NCBI GenBank assembly: GCA_023392115.1
Contig: JAEVZT010000074.1
Span: 1 to 13,509, forward strand
Length of the DNA: 13,509 nt
From: Chloroflexota bacterium
Lineage (GTDB): Bacteria; Chloroflexota; Anaerolineae; Aggregatilineales; Phototrophicaceae
Reading direction: 5' to 3'
Positions within the stretch are counted from its first letter, which is position 1. Each line of letters starts with the position of its first letter. This document shows, piece after piece, positions 1-4,894 of this stretch. Below the pieces are notes generated by a model. It searched no databases, was not told the DNA's origin, and saw nothing but the letters and a program-made list of their open reading frames with translations. Both the position numbers and the translations under genes were made by a program.

Positions 1-539
1 ATCTGGCGACGGGAACGGGCGACATCGCCTTCGAGGGGCTGCGCGCCGATCCGACGCTGACGGCGGTCGGCGGCGACTTCTCGATCGGCATGATGCTCGT
101 TGGGCAGCGGCTGACGCTCGGCGACCGCGTCAAGTGGGTCGGCGCTGACGCGCTCAACCTGCCGTTTGAGGATGACGACTTCGACGCGGTGACGTCAGGC
201 TACTTGATGCGCAACGTGATCGACATCCCGCGCGCGCTCGAGGAGCAGAAGCGCGTCCTCAAGGCGGGCGGGCGGATCGTCGTGCTGGATACCGCGCCGC
301 CGCCGCGCAATCTCTTGCGACCCTTCATCGAAATCCACCTACGCTACGTGATTCCAACGCTCGGGCGGTTGATTAGCGGCAACCCGGACGCCTACCAGTA
401 TCTGCCCGAATCGACGCAGAAGTTCAAGACGCCGGACGAACTTGCGGGGTTGATGCGTCAGGCAGGGTTCATCAACGTGCAGTACAAGACATTCATGTTC
501 GGGACGATGGCGGTTCACTGGGGCGAGAAAGGCGGCTGA
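1..539 (+). CDS. UbiE/MenG-type quinone C-methyltransferase, 3' part
   Basis: SAM-dependent methyltransferase of the UbiE/MenG/COQ5 family, which methylates the ring of demethylmenaquinone (or a ubiquinone precursor) late in quinone synthesis; it is cytosolic and acts on a membrane-embedded substrate. The reading frame is open from position 3 to the TGA at 537-539, giving 178 visible codons. About 60 N-terminal residues of a usual 230-250 aa protein lie outside the window. The first residues (LATGTGDIAF) are SAM-binding motif I; GDFSIGMM carries the acidic residue that follows; ADALNLPFEDDDFDAVTSGY is motif II. The C-terminal half keeps the family's pattern: GGRIVVLD followed by a proline-rich turn, then Y.YLPEST..F, an L..LMRQAGF segment, and the G.MAVHWG end. 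An internal ATG at 90 is not the true start. It is convergent with the glycosyltransferase gene, stop codons 4 nt apart, and no terminator is visible. Family call is firm; menaquinone versus ubiquinone role is not decided by sequence. Confidence 0.88.
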   Translation, partial: LATGTGDIAFEGLRADPTLTAVGGDFSIGMMLVGQRLTLGDRVKWVGADALNLPFEDDDFDAVTSGYLMRNVIDIPRALEEQKRVLKAGGRIVVLDTAPPPRNLLRPFIEIHLRYVIPTLGRLISGNPDAYQYLPESTQKFKTPDELAGLMRQAGFINVQYKTFMFGTMAVHWGEKGG

Positions 540-543
540 TTGC

Positions 544-2061
544 CTACGGATGGGCGCTGTCGAGCCGCCAGAGGATAACCGACGCCGTTTCCGCAGTTTC
601 GCCGGGGCGGGGATAGGCGGCGATCCGGGTTGCGCTCGCGTTAATGTCGGCGGCGAACGCCGGGATGTCAGCGCCGATCAGCGGGGCGCTTTCGACGAGC
701 ACGTATGCGCCGCCCGACTCGCGCAGCGCCGACTCGATCAGCGGCAGACCGGGCGCGTCGGTGCATGCCATGTTGAAACCGTCGATCGCGTAGTAGTTGG
801 CACGGCGGCAGCTGTCGGGGAACATACTGCCGATGATCGGCAGTTCGGGATGGTCGATGGTTTCGGGGAAATCGAGGACAGCTTCGCGCAAGCCATAGCC
901 TGCCGGATGCTGGCTGATGTATTGATTGCGCATCAGCGGCGGCAGAGGGAGATCAGCCGGGGCGCTGTATGCCGTAAACGCAAACGGGATCAGTCCGGCG
1001 GCAAGCAGCGCGGCAGTTCCCACGCTCGCAAGCTGAATGACGCGGCGGTTCTTGACCAGCGCGTCAAGCGCGACGCCCAGCCCAGCCCCGCCGGCGATCA
1101 GGAGCGCGGGCAGCGCGGCGACGAAGTGCCGCGACTGGATCTCGCGCGCCAGAACAATCATGCTCACCAGCGGCAGCGCGGCGGTGATCAGGAACAGGCT
1201 TCCGCGGCGCGGGCGCGCGAGCGGCAGCAGCGCCAGCCCAACGATCAGCGCGAGTGACCAGATCACGGTGCCGAAGCCCGTCAACTGCCCCCACAATCGT
1301 TCAAGATTCGAGCCAATGCTAACACTCGCGCCTTCCGACCCGCTGCCGATCCAGCCGAGCGCGATCGAGAATAAATCATCGCCGCGCAGCATCAGGTAGG
1401 CAACCGGCACGGCAAAACACGCGGCTACTACAATTCCCACAATGATGAGGTTGACGAGCCGCTGCCGCAGCGGGGAACGCCCGAACGCCATGACGACGAA
1501 GGCGATCGAGAGGGCGAACGGGATCGCCGTGAACTTGAACAGCGCCGCCAATGCGAGCGCCAAGCCTGTCAGGACGGCATCGCGGCGCGCGCCGCTGCGG
1601 GCAAGGCGAAAGCTCAACCAGAGCGCCGCGACTGCCAGCGCGCCCGCCTGCGCGTCGCTGAACGCCATCCGCTCGTAGAAGAACAGGTACGGCGATCCGA
1701 TCCAGAGCGCACAGCCGAGGAAAGCGGCAGTCATGCCGAATTCGCGGCGCAGCAGCGCGTAACCTGCCGCCAGCCCGATCATAGAGATGAAGACAGTGGG
1801 GAGTCGACCAGTGAACACCGGCGCGTTCTGCGGATACAAGACCGCGATCGCCCAGTGATTGATGATTTTTCCGTCTCTGATTTCCCAGAAGGGATGGAGA
1901 TTCCACACCTCGACGGCGCGGAAAAGATGCAGCCCTTCGTCGTTGTGCAGCGGAAGCGCCTCTAGCCCGGTGATACGCGCAAGCCAGAACGCCAGCAGGA
2001 GCAGAGTCGGCAGCCAGTACCGCAACGCGCGTCTCCAAACATAGATGAATAAAGCCCGCAC
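544..2061 (-). CDS. GT39/ArnT-like integral membrane glycosyltransferase
   Basis: Polytopic protein of 505 aa resembling the GT-C fold dolichyl/undecaprenyl-phosphate-mannose transferase families (GT39/GT83). Such enzymes move a sugar from a lipid-phosphate carrier to a protein or lipid on the outer face of the membrane. After a first membrane segment (about residues 15-33) comes HNDEGLH, with the Asp-Glu pair at 41-42, the acidic motif of the first external loop that serves as catalytic/metal site in GT-C enzymes. About ten further hydrophobic segments follow (for example near 85-105, 137-150, 170-195, 205-225, 265-280, 290-305, 315-335, 345-365). The last ~130 residues are a soluble periplasmic/extracellular part with several Cys. 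Substrate cannot be read. The chosen start is GTG at 2061, 27 nt after the infA stop, and lies in the arm of a hairpin; a TTG at 2025 behind GGAGA is an alternative. It is the last gene of the rpsA-rpsU-infA transcript direction, and may simply be read through. Confidence 0.75.
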   Translation of the reverse strand: MRALFIYVWRRALRYWLPTLLLLAFWLARITGLEALPLHNDEGLHLFRAVEVWNLHPFWEIRDGKIINHWAIAVLYPQNAPVFTGRLPTVFISMIGLAAGYALLRREFGMTAAFLGCALWIGSPYLFFYERMAFSDAQAGALAVAALWLSFRLARSGARRDAVLTGLALALAALFKFTAIPFALSIAFVVMAFGRSPLRQRLVNLIIVGIVVAACFAVPVAYLMLRGDDLFSIALGWIGSGSEGASVSIGSNLERLWGQLTGFGTVIWSLALIVGLALLPLARPRRGSLFLITAALPLVSMIVLAREIQSRHFVAALPALLIAGGAGLGVALDALVKNRRVIQLASVGTAALLAAGLIPFAFTAYSAPADLPLPPLMRNQYISQHPAGYGLREAVLDFPETIDHPELPIIGSMFPDSCRRANYYAIDGFNMACTDAPGLPLIESALRESGGAYVLVESAPLIGADIPAFAADINASATRIAAYPRPGETAETASVILWRLDSAHP

Positions 2062-2088
2062 CTGTCCGCCGGCTTACGTCGGGACAGG
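2061..2088 (-). promoter_or_regulatory. infA/glycosyltransferase intercistronic hairpin covering the GTG start
   Basis: A perfect 7-bp inverted repeat, CCTGTCC at 2061-2067 and GGACAGG at 2082-2088, fills the gap between the infA stop (TAA, 2091-2089) and the proposed GTG start (2061-2059). In the minus-strand RNA the 3' arm GGACAGG contains the only purine-rich ribosome-binding candidate, and its last G is the first base of the GTG. There is no U-tract after it, so it is not a typical intrinsic terminator. It could hold down translation of the glycosyltransferase unless ribosomes finishing infA open it. Function is inferred only. Confidence 0.4.
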
Positions 2089-2349
2089 TTATTCGTCTGT
2101 GCTGGAACTCTCTTCGTGGCGCTGACCCTCGCGGTAACGATAGGTGATACGCCCGCGCGCCGGGTCGTAGACGCTCATCTCAACGCGGACGCGGTCGCCG
2201 AGCAGAATGCGGATGTAGTACTTGCGCATCTTGCCGGACAGGTATGCCAGAATGCGGTGTCCGTTTTCCAACTCCACGAGGAACTGGGTATTCGGCAGGG
2301 CTTCGACCACCGTGCCTTCAACTTCGATCTTATCGTCTTTTTTTGCCAT
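2089..2349 (-). CDS. infA: translation initiation factor IF-1
   Basis: IF-1 is a single OB-fold protein that binds the A site of the 30S subunit during initiation together with IF-2 and IF-3. The 86-aa product begins [12 protein letters not shown] and carries the family signatures [18 protein letters not shown], the [16 protein letters not shown] core and RGRITYR near the end. It has an extra 13 or so residues after the usual RYR terminus, ending in a Ser/Glu-rich tail (EESSSTDE). The frame is open 8 codons further upstream, but the family start is the ATG at 2349-2347, preceded by AGGAAAG about 4-6 nt away, so I use that one. It lies 118 nt downstream of rpsU, outside the usual spc/alpha ribosomal protein operon context (no rpmJ, rpsM or map next to it). 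Identification is secure. Confidence 0.96.
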   Translation of the reverse strand: MAKKDDKIEVEGTVVEALPNTQFLVELENGHRILAYLSGKMRKYYIRILLGDRVRVEMSVYDPARGRITYRYREGQRHEESSSTDE

Positions 2350-2391
2350 ACACTTTCCTGATATCGCTGACAATCGGTTAATAGGGCAATT

Positions 2392-2419
2392 CCGCTGCCT
2401 GAGAATTTACGGGCAGCGG
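2392..2419. terminator. 8-bp GC-rich hairpin between rpsU and infA
   Basis: CCGCTGCC at 2392-2399 and GGCAGCGG at 2412-2419 are perfect inverted repeats with a 12-nt loop. On the plus strand the stem is followed by TTTT (2420-2423), which looks like an intrinsic terminator for antisense transcription. On the minus strand, the direction of rpsU and infA, the stem is preceded by AAAA and followed by no U-tract, so it would more probably be an mRNA stabilising or processing hairpin. No gene is present on the plus strand here to need a terminator. Confidence 0.4.
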
Positions 2420-2467
2420 TTTTCAAATGCGCTCAATCTGAAGCACCGACATGAAGCAACGATTGAA

Positions 2468-2668
2468 TCACCGGGTCATCGCCTTACGTTGACGACGACG
2501 AGAACGACGGATCGCTTTCTTTTTCTCAATCCGACGCAGCTCGCTTTTCGAAATGTGCCAACGCTTACGGCGGACGGTGCTGAGAATGCCGCTATTGGTC
2601 ACGCGTTTGCGGAAGCGCCGCAGGAGCGATTCCTGAGTTTCGTTTGGCTTAAGAGTCACATGCGCCAT
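2468..2668 (-). CDS. rpsU: 30S ribosomal protein bS21
   Basis: bS21 is a small, very basic protein at the platform of the 30S subunit beside the 3' end of 16S rRNA, where it influences mRNA recruitment. The 66-aa product starts MAHVTLKPNETQESLLRRFR, then KRVTNSGIL and a long Arg/Lys helix (RRKRWHISKSELRRIEKKKAIRR) ending in RRRQRKAMTR; order and length match the family. The start ATG (2668-2666) is preceded by an unusually complete Shine-Dalgarno sequence (see the separate entry). It lies 122 nt downstream of rpsA and 118 nt upstream of infA in the same direction, with a hairpin in each gap. Identification is secure. Confidence 0.95.
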   Translation of the reverse strand: MAHVTLKPNETQESLLRRFRKRVTNSGILSTVRRKRWHISKSELRRIEKKKAIRRSRRRQRKAMTR

Positions 2669-2678
2669 ACTTCGCCCT

Positions 2679-2689
2679 TCACCTCCTTT
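2679..2689 (-). promoter_or_regulatory. extended Shine-Dalgarno sequence of rpsU
   Basis: On the minus strand AAAGGAGGTGA (2689-2679) is an 11-nt uninterrupted complement of the canonical 16S rRNA 3' tail (UCACCUCCUUU). No other gene in this window has a match of this length: infA has AGGAAAG, rpsA a G-run, and the Gfo/Idh gene GGAG. The distance from the end of the match to the ATG is 10 nt, and from the GGAGG core 13 nt, which is longer than optimal. A second weaker AAGGG lies 6 nt before the ATG. The strength is seen directly; a regulatory meaning is inference. Confidence 0.7.
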
Positions 2690-2732
2690 CCGGGGAAGAT
2701 TTCAATTGTCTTATCCGGTTCAACAATATCAA

Positions 2733-2772
2733 CAGAGCGGACTCGTTCATTGTACCTGATAAGTCCGCTCTG
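2733..2772 (-). promoter_or_regulatory. 11-bp perfect hairpin between rpsA and rpsU
   Basis: CAGAGCGGACT at 2733-2743 and AGTCCGCTCTG at 2762-2772 form a perfect 11-bp inverted repeat around an 18-nt loop, starting about 18 nt after the rpsA stop codon on the minus strand. The sequence after the stem in that direction (TTGATATTGTTG) is T-rich but has no continuous U-run, so termination would be partial at best. It could be a leaky terminator, an RNase processing site, or a binding site for a product of the operon. It lies about 65 nt upstream of the rpsU start. Confidence 0.5.
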
Positions 2773-2790
2773 CGCTATTGTGTACCTTGC

Positions 2791-4011
2791 TTACGCCTCA
2801 ACCTCGGCTTCAGCTTCGGTTTCAGCTTCCTCAGCTTCAGCTTCCACCTGAGCTTCTGCTTCGGCTTGTGCTTCGGCTTTCGCCTTCTGCCAGCGTTCTT
2901 TCTCTTCGGCGCTGACTTCCTTCAGGCTCAAGCCGAGACGCTGCTTGTCCGCTTCGACGCTGATGACGCGCATCAGCAGGCGCTGACCTTCGTGGACGAC
3001 CAGTGACGGGTCCTCAGGCGTCGGATCGGCGATCTGGCTGGTGTGGAGCAGGGCTTCAATACCCGGGTCGAGGCTGACGAATGCGCCAAACTGCGTCACA
3101 CGCGAAACAATGCCTTCGACCAACTGCCCGACGTGGTACAGTTCATCGACTGCCGACCACGGGTTTTCCTGCAGGCGCTTGAGGCTCAAGCCAATGCGCT
3201 TGCCCTCGGCATCTAGACGCAGGATATAGACCTCGACCTCGTCGCCCACCTTCAAGACTTCGCGCGGGTGGTTGACGCGGTGCCACGCCAGCTCAGAAAT
3301 GTGGATCAGACCGTCAGCCCCGCCGAGGTCGACGAACGCGCCGAAGTCACGCAGCCCGCTGACGACACCCTTCCGCGTTTCGCCTTCACGGAGCTGGTCG
3401 AGCAACACTTCTTTGCGCGCTTCGCGGTTGCCGCGGTTGGCGTCGCGCTGGCTGAAGACGAGACGGCGGCGCTTGCGGTTGACTTCGATCACCTTGAGCG
3501 TGATTGCCGTGCCGACAAGCCGCATCATCCGCAGTTTGCGATCATCCTCGCTCAAGCCGCGCGGAAGGTCGAGTACATGGCTGGCAGGCACAAACCCGCG
3601 CAGATTGCCGAACGGCACGATCAGACCACCGCGATTGGCTTCGGCGACTGTCCCTTCCCAGACCCCTTCGGTTTCCAGCAGTTCTTCGGCACGCTTCCAG
3701 TCTTCAGTCTGCTGCGCCTGCGACGCCGATAGAATCAGGTTGCCGTCTTCATCTTCCACGCGCAGGATCATCACCTCGATGTCGCTGCCGACTTGAAAGT
3801 CGGACACGTCGACGTTCATGCGTTCGAGGTCTTTGCGCTGGACGATACCGTCGCGCTTCATGCCATCAATGCCGACAATCAACCCCTGCTCATCGATAGC
3901 GACGATGACGCCGCTCACGAGGTCGCCGCGCTCAAATTCCTCATCCGAAAATGAAGCTTCGAGCAGCGCGGCAAAATCCAGTTCGTTGTTTTCTTTCAGC
4001 AACGTCTCCAT
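2791..4011 (-). CDS. rpsA: 30S ribosomal protein bS1 (four S1 domains, acidic tail)
   Basis: S1 binds mRNA single strands at the 30S subunit and helps melt structured translation start sites. The 406-aa product has four S1-type OB domains at about residues 28-97, 114-187, 210-278 and 295-364. Domains 3 and 4 are the best RNA-binding copies (VVSGLRDFGAFVDLGGADGL...IHISEL and VSRVTQFGAFVSLDPGIEAL...LHTSQI, each ending in a GLSLK strand). Domains 1 and 2 are more divergent (VIVAIDEQGLIVGIDG; VAEANRGGLIVPFGNLRGFVP), as in the ribosome-binding N-terminal domains of S1. Four domains rather than six is the form seen in many Gram-positives, Chloroflexota and other deep lineages. Residues 369-406 are a low-complexity Glu/Ala/Gln tail. 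The ATG at 4011 follows a G-rich ribosome site (AGGGGG) and a ~180-nt leader with a consensus promoter and a putative attenuator. First gene of the rpsA-rpsU-infA cluster. Confidence 0.93.
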   Translation of the reverse strand: METLLKENNELDFAALLEASFSDEEFERGDLVSGVIVAIDEQGLIVGIDGMKRDGIVQRKDLERMNVDVSDFQVGSDIEVMILRVEDEDGNLILSASQAQQTEDWKRAEELLETEGVWEGTVAEANRGGLIVPFGNLRGFVPASHVLDLPRGLSEDDRKLRMMRLVGTAITLKVIEVNRKRRRLVFSQRDANRGNREARKEVLLDQLREGETRKGVVSGLRDFGAFVDLGGADGLIHISELAWHRVNHPREVLKVGDEVEVYILRLDAEGKRIGLSLKRLQENPWSAVDELYHVGQLVEGIVSRVTQFGAFVSLDPGIEALLHTSQIADPTPEDPSLVVHEGQRLLMRVISVEADKQRLGLSLKEVSAEEKERWQKAKAEAQAEAEAQVEAEAEEAETEAEAEVEA

Positions 4012-4056
4012 GTGTTCCCCCTGCGGGCGATATGATTTGGACGGTCGGAAACGGGC

Positions 4057-4103
4057 AAAATAAAACTCGGCTCACTCTAACCTGCTGGTTGAGTTACCGA
4101 GTT
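4057..4103 (-). terminator. intrinsic terminator/attenuator in the rpsA leader
   Basis: Read on the minus strand, a 7-bp outer stem AACTCGG (4103-4097) / CCGAGTT (4070-4064) encloses a second stem ACTCAACC-AGCA-GGTT-A-GAGT, 8 bp with one bulged A and a tetraloop. The outer 3' arm runs straight into TTTTATTTT (4065-4057). Stem plus U-tract is the form of a Rho-independent terminator. No gene ends here on the minus strand; the structure sits between the consensus promoter (4199-4227) and the rpsA ATG (4011), leaving about 45 nt after it. It therefore most likely acts by premature termination of the rpsA transcript, or ends a separate ~135-nt RNA. On the plus strand there is no U-tract. Confidence 0.6.
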
Positions 4104-4108
4104 CGTGT

Positions 4109-4172
4109 GCGGATAGTTTCCTGAATAAGCACGTACAAAAATGTCGTGCGGCTGACCTCACAGCCAGTCCGC
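4109..4172 (-). promoter_or_regulatory. putative three-way-junction RNA in the rpsA leader
   Basis: Hand folding of the minus-strand leader gives a closed three-way junction: P1 GCGGA (4172-4168) with TCCGC (4113-4109); P2 GGCTG (4165-4161) with CAGCC (4154-4150) and a 6-nt loop; P3 GCACG plus ACA (4149-4142) with TGT, one bulged A, and CGTGC (4137-4129), closed by a UUUU loop. P2 and P3 are directly adjacent; about 15 unpaired nt (4128-4114) join P3 to P1. The terminator hairpin begins 5 nt after P1. Aptamer followed by terminator is the layout of riboswitches and ribosomal-protein leaders. I do not recognise it as a named class, and the helices are short, so chance folding is possible. Confidence 0.4.
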
Positions 4173-4198
4173 GTCCCCTTTCCTTAAAATCGGATGAG

Positions 4199-4227
4199 AT
4201 TATAGGTTGTTCCGCCGTGCTTGTCAA
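4199..4227 (-). promoter_or_regulatory. perfect sigma-70-type promoter of the rpsA cluster
   Basis: On the minus strand TTGACA (4227-4222) and TATAAT (4204-4199) are both exact consensus hexamers, separated by exactly 17 bp (4221-4205). Transcription should start at about 4190-4195, giving a leader of about 180 nt before the rpsA ATG at 4011. A full consensus promoter in front of a ribosomal protein gene fits strong, growth-linked expression and makes the downstream attenuator meaningful. No other promoter of this quality was seen in the window. Confidence 0.85.
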
Positions 4228-4394
4228 CGGGAAGTTGGGAGAAATTTCGGTTTGTGTATCAAACTGAGACTCGGACAGCCGCCGGACGGAAGAAATGCCT
4301 GCATGACGCGGTCTGCGCCGCGCTTCATGGCTCAAGTTTTGCGCAGCCGTGCCTTTGCGCTATGGTCTATGCACGGTGACAAAGTAGAGGCGCC

Positions 4395-4856
4395 ATGAAA
4401 AAGTACCCGATCGTTTTCCTATTGATCCTCTCGCTGGCGCTCCCCGCCGCGCTCCTCGCGCTTCAGGCGACGCCGCAGTTCGTCTGCGGAACGAGCAGCG
4501 GTTATGGCGCGGAAATCAACCCCGGACAATACCTGTTCGATCTGCGCTGCCGCCCCGCCCTGACGGAAACGATCGTCATCCCGACCAACGGATCGATCAC
4601 CGTGACGGTGAACTTATCAAATTACTACACGGCGACCGGACGAACAAACGCCGCCTTCGACCTGCATTTCGCCATGGATCGCGCCCTGCTGCTGGTACGC
4701 GAGCAGGAAGCCGTCCAAGGGACGACGGTGCGCGACACGGTGTCGGCGCTGTATGACCTCGGCGTGATCACGTCACAGTCGTCGTACAGCTTCGTCATCC
4801 AGAATCAGGGTTTGCGTTCGGCGGTGTTCGACCTCAGCGTGCGCCCGCAGGAATAA
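4395..4856 (+). CDS. small secreted protein of unknown function
   Basis: A 153-aa protein with a clear Sec signal: MKK, then a hydrophobic stretch to about residue 22, with cleavage likely after LALQA (residue 25). The mature part (~128 aa) is rich in short beta-type segments with alternating Val/Ile/Thr (for example TETIVIPTNGSITVTVNLS) and has two Cys (31 and 52) that could form one disulfide outside the cell. I do not recognise a family. The ATG at 4395 has AGAGG five nt upstream. A weak promoter candidate, TTGCGC (4339-4344) with TATGGT (4361-4366) at 16 bp, lies ahead of it. It is divergent from rpsA across a 383-bp gap and convergent with the secreted repeat protein, with which it shares a terminator. 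Third positions are GC-rich like the neighbours, supporting that it is coding. Confidence 0.7.
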   Translation: MKKYPIVFLLILSLALPAALLALQATPQFVCGTSSGYGAEINPGQYLFDLRCRPALTETIVIPTNGSITVTVNLSNYYTATGRTNAAFDLHFAMDRALLLVREQEAVQGTTVRDTVSALYDLGVITSQSSYSFVIQNQGLRSAVFDLSVRPQE

Positions 4857-4880
4857 AAAGGGCGACCCGGTGGGTCGCCC
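4855..4880. terminator. shared terminator between two convergent secreted-protein genes
   Basis: GGGCGACCC (4860-4868) and GGGTCGCCC (4872-4880) are a perfect 9-bp stem with a 3-nt loop. On the minus strand the stem is followed by TTTTT (4859-4855), making a classic intrinsic terminator about 15 nt after the stop of the repeat protein gene. On the plus strand the hairpin follows the stop (4854-4856) of the small secreted protein by only 3 nt but lacks a U-run, so it would terminate less well in that direction. A 10-bp palindrome GAACATGTTC (4882-4891) sits between it and the minus-strand stop codon. Confidence 0.8.
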
Positions 4881-4894
4881 TGAACATGTTCGCC

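Noticed and set aside
550..1257. Plus-strand frame of 235 codons opposite the glycosyltransferase
   Set aside because: Low-complexity Arg/Gln product, no ribosome site, and overlaps a convincing membrane protein on the other strand.
2733..2772. A separate rpsU promoter inside the hairpin loop (TACAAT on the minus strand)
   Set aside because: No acceptable -35 hexamer lies 16-18 bp upstream, so I do not call a promoter.
4057..4193. The rpsA leader as a known RNA (T-box, SRP RNA, 6S RNA)
   Set aside because: No T-box AGGGUGGNACCGCG motif, no SRP GNAR-type loop with its conserved helix, and no long bubble-in-duplex 6S shape could be found.
4072..4335. An 87-codon minus-strand frame upstream of rpsA
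   Set aside because: It starts upstream of the consensus promoter and spans the promoter and the structured leader; no ribosome site or family resemblance.
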